A stretch of DNA of 64,000 bases from Verrucomicrobiaceae bacterium UBA1938 (GTDB lineage: Bacteria > Verrucomicrobiota > Verrucomicrobiia > Verrucomicrobiales > Verrucomicrobiaceae), in the NCBI GenBank assembly GCA_002336895.1, contig DDFC01000011.1, forward strand, positions 1-64,000. The letters are read 5' to 3'. Below are positions 59,633 to 64,000 of the stretch, piece after piece. Numbering within the stretch: the first letter of the stretch is position 1; each line of letters starts with the position of its first letter. The notes beneath the pieces were generated by a model. The model made no database searches. It was not told the DNA's origin and saw only the letters and a program-made list of their open reading frames with translations. A program made the position numbers and the translations under genes.

Positions 59633-60676
59633 ATGCATCCCGTTCGTTTCGCACTCGCCGGCTTCGGCGCCTGGGGCAAATTTCATGCTCAATCCATCGC
59701 CGGAAATCCCGAGGCGCGGCTGGTGGCCATCTCCGCCCCCTCCGAGGCCTCGCGTGCAGAAGCGCGCACACTCTACCCCGAGGCGCAGATCTATGCCGAC
59801 AGCCTGGAGATGATCGCACAGGCGGAGTTTGACATCATCGACATCGCCACGCCCAGCCACACGCACCGCGAGATCGCGCTGGCGGCCATGGCCAGAAAGA
59901 AGCACGTGCTGCTGGAAAAGCCCATGGCCATCACGCTGGATGACTGCAAGGCCATCGTGGCCGGAGCGCGTGACCACGGCGTGCATCTGGCCGTGGGGCA
60001 TGAGCTGCGCCTTTCCAGCCAGTGGGGGCGCATCAAGGAAATCATCGACGCAGGCACCATCGGCGACCCGCAGTACGTACTGGTGGAGCTCTCCCGCAAA
60101 CCCTACCGCCTGGGAGCGAGCGGCTGGCGCTATGACCAGAACCGAGTGGGCAGCTGGGTGCTGGAGGAGCCGATCCACTTCTTTGACCTGGCGCGCTGGT
60201 ATCTGGAAAGCAGCGGCGATCCCGTGGAGCTGCACGCCTATGCCAACTCACGCGATCCGCAGCGCCCGACGCTCTATGACAACTTCAGCGCCATGTTTAA
60301 ATACGCCAACGGCAGCTACGCTGTGGTGTCGCAGACGCTGGCGGCCTTTGAGCATCATCAGACCGTGAAAGTCAGCGGCACCAAGGGCGCGCTGTGGGCG
60401 GCCTGGAGCGGCGCGCTGGACCGCACGCTGGAGCCCGAGTACTTTCTGAAGGTGTTTGATGGAGAGAAGCTCGAAACCGTGAAGCTCACCAAGCACAGCG
60501 GCGAGGTCTTTGAGCTGCGCGAGGAGATCGCCCAGAGCATCGAGATGGTGCGCAGCGGCAAGAAGCCCATCGCCACCGGTCTCGACGGCCTCTGGAGTGC
60601 AGGCCTGTGCCTCGTCGCCGAAGAATCCATCCGCCAGGGCAAGCCCCTGCCGGTGGGCGAGATGCTGCGGTTTTGA
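59633..60676 (+). CDS. Gfo/Idh/MocA-family oxidoreductase
   Basis: A 347-residue NAD(P)-dependent sugar dehydrogenase. The Rossmann start is VRFALAGFGAWGKFHAQSIA, with DIATPSHTHREIALAAMA and the family EKP motif KHVLLEKPMAITLDDCK. The C-terminal alpha/beta domain has the substrate/catalytic region WVLEEPIHFFDLARW. Such enzymes oxidise cyclic polyols or sugars. It follows the LLM gene by 161 bp on the same strand; a shared pathway is not evident. Confidence 0.92.
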   Translation: MHPVRFALAGFGAWGKFHAQSIAGNPEARLVAISAPSEASRAEARTLYPEAQIYADSLEMIAQAEFDIIDIATPSHTHREIALAAMARKKHVLLEKPMAITLDDCKAIVAGARDHGVHLAVGHELRLSSQWGRIKEIIDAGTIGDPQYVLVELSRKPYRLGASGWRYDQNRVGSWVLEEPIHFFDLARWYLESSGDPVELHAYANSRDPQRPTLYDNFSAMFKYANGSYAVVSQTLAAFEHHQTVKVSGTKGALWAAWSGALDRTLEPEYFLKVFDGEKLETVKLTKHSGEVFELREEIAQSIEMVRSGKKPIATGLDGLWSAGLCLVAEESIRQGKPLPVGEMLRF

Positions 60677-60696
60677 GGATTTGCCAGAGCTTTGCA

Positions 60697-61638
60697 GGGC
60701 AGAAAGATTTGGGGCAGAAAAATTTCCAAGACCTCTGATCTGGGAATTTACTGTTCTAAGATTATATCTTCCGTTCCATGCCGATAGAATGTCCCCTCCA
60801 GTTTCCGCACCTTGATCGTGAGACCTTCCGGAGACTGGACTATCAGGTCATGAAGCTGGCCTTTGAAACACATGCAGACCTCGGGATCAGCTGCGATGAA
60901 AAAATCTACCACAACGATCTGGCCGCACGTCTGAATGAAACGGACCTGAACTCCTCGCTCGTGGAAATGCCGATCCGTGTACGACATGGGAGCTTTATGA
61001 AGGAGTATCGAGTCGATCTCGTCGTGGCAAATCAGGCCATTTATGAGCTGAAGGCGGCCAGAGAGATCACCACCTCTCATGAAACCCAGGCGATGAATTA
61101 CCTCCTGCTGGCGGATTGCAGGCATGGGAAGATCGTCAATTTTGGCGGAACATCGGTGGAGTCCAGATTCGTCAACAACCCGGTGACACGCGAGGAACGC
61201 CACCGCTTTGAGAAAAGGATAGCGTCCTGGCATGGGCCGGACACCCTGCTCAACGCCCTGATTGGCTTCGTCCAGGACGTAGGCCTGTTCCTTGAAGCGA
61301 CGCTGTATAATCAAGTGCTCGCGCACCATTTGGGCGGTCCGGATCGGGTCTTGGAACAACGACCTTTGGAATTGCAGGGACGCCATCTGGGAAATCATTG
61401 CTTTCAGATGTGTTCACCTGATGAGGCCTTCCGAGTAACCACACTCACCCATCGTCTTCGATCCCAGCGGACCAGCTTTGAAAAGCTCCTGTCCCTCAGC
61501 GACCTCAAAGCCATGCACTGGATCAACCTCAACCATCATCAAATCGATTTCGTCACCCTCAGACGCTGAAGAATGAAAAGACCGAATGCCCCCCGGCTCT
61601 TCATGTCTTGAATTTTTCTGCCCAAAATCTTTCTGCCC
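60697..61638 (+). mobile_element. Inverted-repeat-bounded unit carrying a GxxExxY gene
   Basis: Left end GGGCAGAAAGATTTGGGGCAG... (60697-60730) and right end (61607-61638) are inverted copies: the right end read backwards begins GGGCAGAAAGATTTTGGGCA and matches 30 of 32 bp with a 2-nt gap. Each end has two tandem copies of GGGCAGAAAnATTT. Only the GxxExxY gene lies between them, with lower GC than the surroundings. Just outside the right end a weaker copy (TCTGCCAGAATTTCTTTCTG) sits in a 9-bp stem (61667-61710). A mobile or cassette unit of about 940 bp is inferred. Confidence 0.55.
60778..61569 (+). CDS. GxxExxY protein, extended (putative PD-(D/E)xK nuclease-fold)
   Basis: A 263-residue protein. 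The GxxExxY family is seen in LAFETHADLGISCDEKIYHNDLA (Gly36, Glu41, Tyr44) and in the nuclease-like core MKEYRVDLVVANQAIYELKA: Asp80 and Glu90-Leu-Lys92 fit the D...ExK pattern, with Gln104 in HETQAMNYL. Family members are usually about 125 residues; here a C-terminal half of about 120 residues follows that I do not recognise. Lower GC and flanking inverted repeats suggest transfer. The function of this family is unknown; nuclease activity is a fold-based guess. Confidence 0.85.
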   Translation: MPIECPLQFPHLDRETFRRLDYQVMKLAFETHADLGISCDEKIYHNDLAARLNETDLNSSLVEMPIRVRHGSFMKEYRVDLVVANQAIYELKAAREITTSHETQAMNYLLLADCRHGKIVNFGGTSVESRFVNNPVTREERHRFEKRIASWHGPDTLLNALIGFVQDVGLFLEATLYNQVLAHHLGGPDRVLEQRPLELQGRHLGNHCFQMCSPDEAFRVTTLTHRLRSQRTSFEKLLSLSDLKAMHWINLNHHQIDFVTLRR

Positions 61639-61751
61639 TTTCGCATTCAGCACGTGCACAAGCCTGATCCAGCAGTCTGCCAGAATTTCTTTCTGACTCT
61701 GCTGCTGGATTCTTCATCGGTTGTCGTTCTACAGAGCCCCCCTTTCTCCCC

Positions 61752-62639
61752 ATGAAAACACTCCTGCTTGCGGCTCTCTGCCTCACCACCTCCATCGTTT
61801 ATTCTCAGGAACTGCTGCCGCCGATCACGGTGGGGCAACGTGTCGCCACCTGCGGGCATAGTTTTCATGTGTTCACCTACAAGCAGGTGAACGAGATCGC
61901 GGGGTATGCGGGCATCGCGCATCAGCCGGCGGGGCTCTCCAGCATCGGCGGCTCCACGGTGCAAAAGCACTGGGATGTACCGGAGGAAAAAAGCGCGGTG
62001 AAACAGGTGCTGAAAACCGGCAAGGTGGACGTGCTCACCCTCTCCCCCATCTGGCTGCCAGACGATGCGATCGAGCAGTTTGTGAAGCTGGGGCTGGAGC
62101 ACAATCCTGAGCTGCGCATCTTCGTTCAAGAATACTGGATGCCCAATGACGAGTACAACCCCGTGTACCCGCTGGACACCAAAAAGAAGGTGGACCACAA
62201 CGCCACGGACATCGGCAGGCTGCGAGACGCCACCCTGCGCTATGCAAAGGACATCGAGACCTACGTGGGCGGCCTCAACCAAAAGCTGGGCAGGACCTCG
62301 GTCTTCATCGTGCCCGTGGGCATGGCGGCGGTGGCGCTGCGGGAGAAGATCGTGAAAGGTGAAGCCCCCGGACTGAAGACGCAGGGAGAGCTTTTCCGCG
62401 ACACCTGGGGCCACGCACTGGCGCCGCTGCAGATCCTCTCCAGCTACTGCCACTTTGCCGTGATCTACCGCCGCAGCCCTGCTGGTCTGAACCTGCCGGT
62501 GCCAAACGCCTTCAAGGCCCTCAAAGACATGAACGACGAGGACAAGACCAAGCTCAACGCCCTGCTGCAGGAGATCGCCTGGGACACCGTGAGCCATCAC
62601 CCGATGGCAGGCGTGATGAAGCCAGTGGCGGCGAAGTGA
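61752..62639 (+). CDS. Secreted hypothetical protein, possible SGNH-like hydrolase
   Basis: A 295-residue exported protein (signal MKTLLLAALCLTTSIVYSQ). The mature N-terminus VATCGHSFHVFTYKQVNEIA, with GHSFH at the end of the first strand, resembles block I of SGNH hydrolases (GxS) and VDVLTLSPIWLPDDAIEQF a following strand. A clear catalytic Asp-His pair is not obvious; DTVSHHPMAG near the end could supply it. Similar proteins occur in Planctomycetes/Verrucomicrobia. It converges with a PSD1 gene, stops 12 bp apart. The ATG follows a C-rich tract. Confidence 0.72.
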   Translation: MKTLLLAALCLTTSIVYSQELLPPITVGQRVATCGHSFHVFTYKQVNEIAGYAGIAHQPAGLSSIGGSTVQKHWDVPEEKSAVKQVLKTGKVDVLTLSPIWLPDDAIEQFVKLGLEHNPELRIFVQEYWMPNDEYNPVYPLDTKKKVDHNATDIGRLRDATLRYAKDIETYVGGLNQKLGRTSVFIVPVGMAAVALREKIVKGEAPGLKTQGELFRDTWGHALAPLQILSSYCHFAVIYRRSPAGLNLPVPNAFKALKDMNDEDKTKLNALLQEIAWDTVSHHPMAGVMKPVAAK

Positions 62640-62651
62640 CCCTGCGGAGCC

Positions 62652-64000
62652 TCAATCCACAAACAGCATCTCATTCCCGGCCAGCAGGGCCTGCGCATAC
62701 TGCGCCCACACGGCGGGGTCTTGCTCGCGTCCGTCTACAAAGGCTTTCGCCACCTCGGCCTCGTGCGCACTCGGCGCGCGGCCAAAGAGGCGGGCATACA
62801 CGTCCTCCACGCGGTGCTGCATGGCCCATTTTCCCAGCACCTCGGACTGCTGCTGCATGAAGGGGGAGTTTAAGGCAAAGAGGCCCTGCAATGGCGTGAT
62901 GGTCTCGGTGCGCCAGGGGTTGTGCGCGCCGGGATCGGGCACGTCGTGGATGCGGAGCATGGGGTCCATGTCCTGGCGGTCGGCGGCACCGTAGAGGGAG
63001 CGGCGCACGTTAGCCGGGGCGCTGATGGCGGTGGCGGGGCCGCCGAGCTTGAGATCGATCTGCCCTGTGGCGCTGAGGATGGCATCGCGCCAGGATTCCC
63101 AGTCGAGGCGGCGGCGCAGCATGCGGGCGTAGAGCTTGTTTTCGGGATCGCGCTGCTCAGAGACTGCGGCCACGCTGCTCTGCTGCCAGGTGGCGGAGTT
63201 CAGGATCTCACGATGCAGCCACTTGAGCGACCAGCCGTGCTCCATGAAGCGCCCTGCGAGATCATCCAGCAGCTCCGGGTGAGTGGGGGCTTCGCCCAGA
63301 TTCCCAAATTCGCTCGGTGTATCCACCAAACCGCGCCCGAAGTGGTGTTTCCACACACGATTCACGATGACACGCGCAGTGAGCGGTGCGGCGTCTTCCG
63401 TGATGGCCTGCGCCAGCTCCAGACGGCCGCTGCCGGTGGTAAACTTGCGCGGCAGCCCGGTCTTGGACGGGAAGATGGAGAGGAAGCGGCGCGGGACCAC
63501 CTCGCCCAGGTCATTCGGATTGCCGCGCTTCATCAGCTCCAGGTCGCGCGCCATGCCCATCTTGTAGTCCAGCTTGGTACCGTGCTCTTTTTCCTTGTTC
63601 ACCACATAGAGGGCGGCCTCTTCCACGGCATTGGCCATGGGCATGTTAAAATGCGGGGTGGCGGACTTGATGGCGGCGATCTTCGCCTCGCAGTCCTGCA
63701 TCTGCTGCGCCATGTCCTTGGGCTTCTTTTTCTTGAGATCGGCGATCTGCTTTTCCAGTGCGGCCACTTCTCCGCGCGCCTTGGCCACGGGCTGCCACAG
63801 CTCATCCTTCATGGTGGGCAGCTCGGAGAGCTTCACGGAGGCAAAGACGCCCGCCAGCGCGTAGTAGTCCTGCGCGGTGATGGGGTCGGACTTGTGATCG
63901 TGGCAGCGGGCGCAGGCCAGCGTGAGACCGAGGAAGGTGCGGCCGATGGCGTCCACGTGCTCCTCCCACTCGTCGGCGACGGTGGTTTTGATGATCTCCG
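62652..64000 (-). CDS. PSD1-type DUF1549/DUF1553 protein, C-terminal part (cut by window end)
   Basis: The frame is open from the window edge to a stop at 62652 (about 449 residues seen). It starts inside DUF1549 with the CxxCH heme-like motif LACARCHDHKSDPITAQDYY. A coiled-coil linker follows (KARGEVAALEKQIADLKKKK), then DUF1553 (ARVIVNRVWKHHFGRGLVDTPSEFGN, RRRLDWESWRDAILSATGQ, NVRRSLYGAADRQD) to the end. It is a second PSD1 gene, unlike the one at 25308 in lacking an inserted jelly roll. The N-terminus and any partner gene lie beyond the window. Confidence 0.9.
   Translation of the reverse strand, partial: EIIKTTVADEWEEHVDAIGRTFLGLTLACARCHDHKSDPITAQDYYALAGVFASVKLSELPTMKDELWQPVAKARGEVAALEKQIADLKKKKPKDMAQQMQDCEAKIAAIKSATPHFNMPMANAVEEAALYVVNKEKEHGTKLDYKMGMARDLELMKRGNPNDLGEVVPRRFLSIFPSKTGLPRKFTTGSGRLELAQAITEDAAPLTARVIVNRVWKHHFGRGLVDTPSEFGNLGEAPTHPELLDDLAGRFMEHGWSLKWLHREILNSATWQQSSVAAVSEQRDPENKLYARMLRRRLDWESWRDAILSATGQIDLKLGGPATAISAPANVRRSLYGAADRQDMDPMLRIHDVPDPGAHNPWRTETITPLQGLFALNSPFMQQQSEVLGKWAMQHRVEDVYARLFGRAPSAHEAEVAKAFVDGREQDPAVWAQYAQALLAGNEMLFVD

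Noticed and set aside
60697..60730. The tandem GGGCAGAAA units as a CRISPR fragment
   Set aside because: There are only two units per end with no spacers of regular size, and the ends are inverted rather than direct repeats.
1..64000. tRNA, rRNA or riboswitch genes
   Set aside because: I looked in the gaps for cloverleaf-like stems with the GGTTCGAATCC-type arm and for conserved riboswitch cores and found none. A covariance-model search would be decisive.

Overview
The window is GC-rich, densely coded DNA from a member of the Verrucomicrobiota, probably a Prosthecobacter- or Verrucomicrobium-like species. This is inferred from content, not from a marker gene: heme-motif DUF1549/DUF1553 (PSD1) proteins, a PEP-CTERM protein, an ExbB channel fused to DUF2341/LamG domains, ThuA and SMP-30 family secreted proteins, and a type IV pilus-like secretion cluster. 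Few start codons have a Shine-Dalgarno sequence, and several have a pyrimidine-rich tract instead. I see no rRNA, tRNA, CRISPR array or classical insertion sequence.

Layout. 1-4168 (minus) is an outer-membrane and energy-transduction operon: TpsB/FhaC-like barrel, DUF2341-LamG-ExbB fusion, ExbD, then TonB cut by the window edge. 4414-7631 holds three exported proteins, including a PstS-like protein and a PEP-CTERM protein. 8019-9868 is a PhoB/PhoR-type two-component pair with a PhoB-box-like repeat just before the regulator start. 10255-16920 (plus) holds a small membrane protein, an LpxH-like phosphoesterase, an orphan RND pump and DNA polymerase IV, with a 169-bp TA-flanked palindromic element between the last two. 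17479-21748 (minus) pairs an intact class B penicillin-binding protein with a GT51 class A protein whose transpeptidase motifs are all lost. 22146-28797 carries secreted carbohydrate- or esterase-type enzymes, a PSD1 cytochrome-like protein and a ThuA protein.

29042-41356 is the largest functional unit: a secretin on the minus strand faces a plus-strand operon of pseudopilins, a PilT-type ATPase, PilM/N/O/P-position proteins and a GspF/PilC platform protein. It looks like a self-contained type IV pilus/type II secretion relative with one PilT-like motor and no PilB or prepilin peptidase here.

41458-55558 is mixed housekeeping and accessory: a broken GNAT gene, an alpha/beta hydrolase, a large beta-helix protein, an MDR reductase, SurE, a TPR protein, an AspT/YidE-type transporter, truncated hemoglobin, an MFS transporter, a variant CDP-alcohol phosphatidyltransferase, a 3D-domain lipoprotein and endonuclease III. 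55906-64000 has an outer-membrane barrel, a divergent ROK regulator and LLM flavin oxidoreductase, a Gfo/Idh/MocA dehydrogenase, a GxxExxY gene enclosed by 32-34 bp inverted repeats (a probable small mobile unit), a secreted protein of unknown function and a second PSD1 gene cut by the window end.

The observations I rate highest are the inverted-repeat-bounded GxxExxY cassette, the class A PBP with a dead transpeptidase beside an intact class B PBP, the PilT-only pilus-like secretion cluster, and the palindromic MITE-like element.
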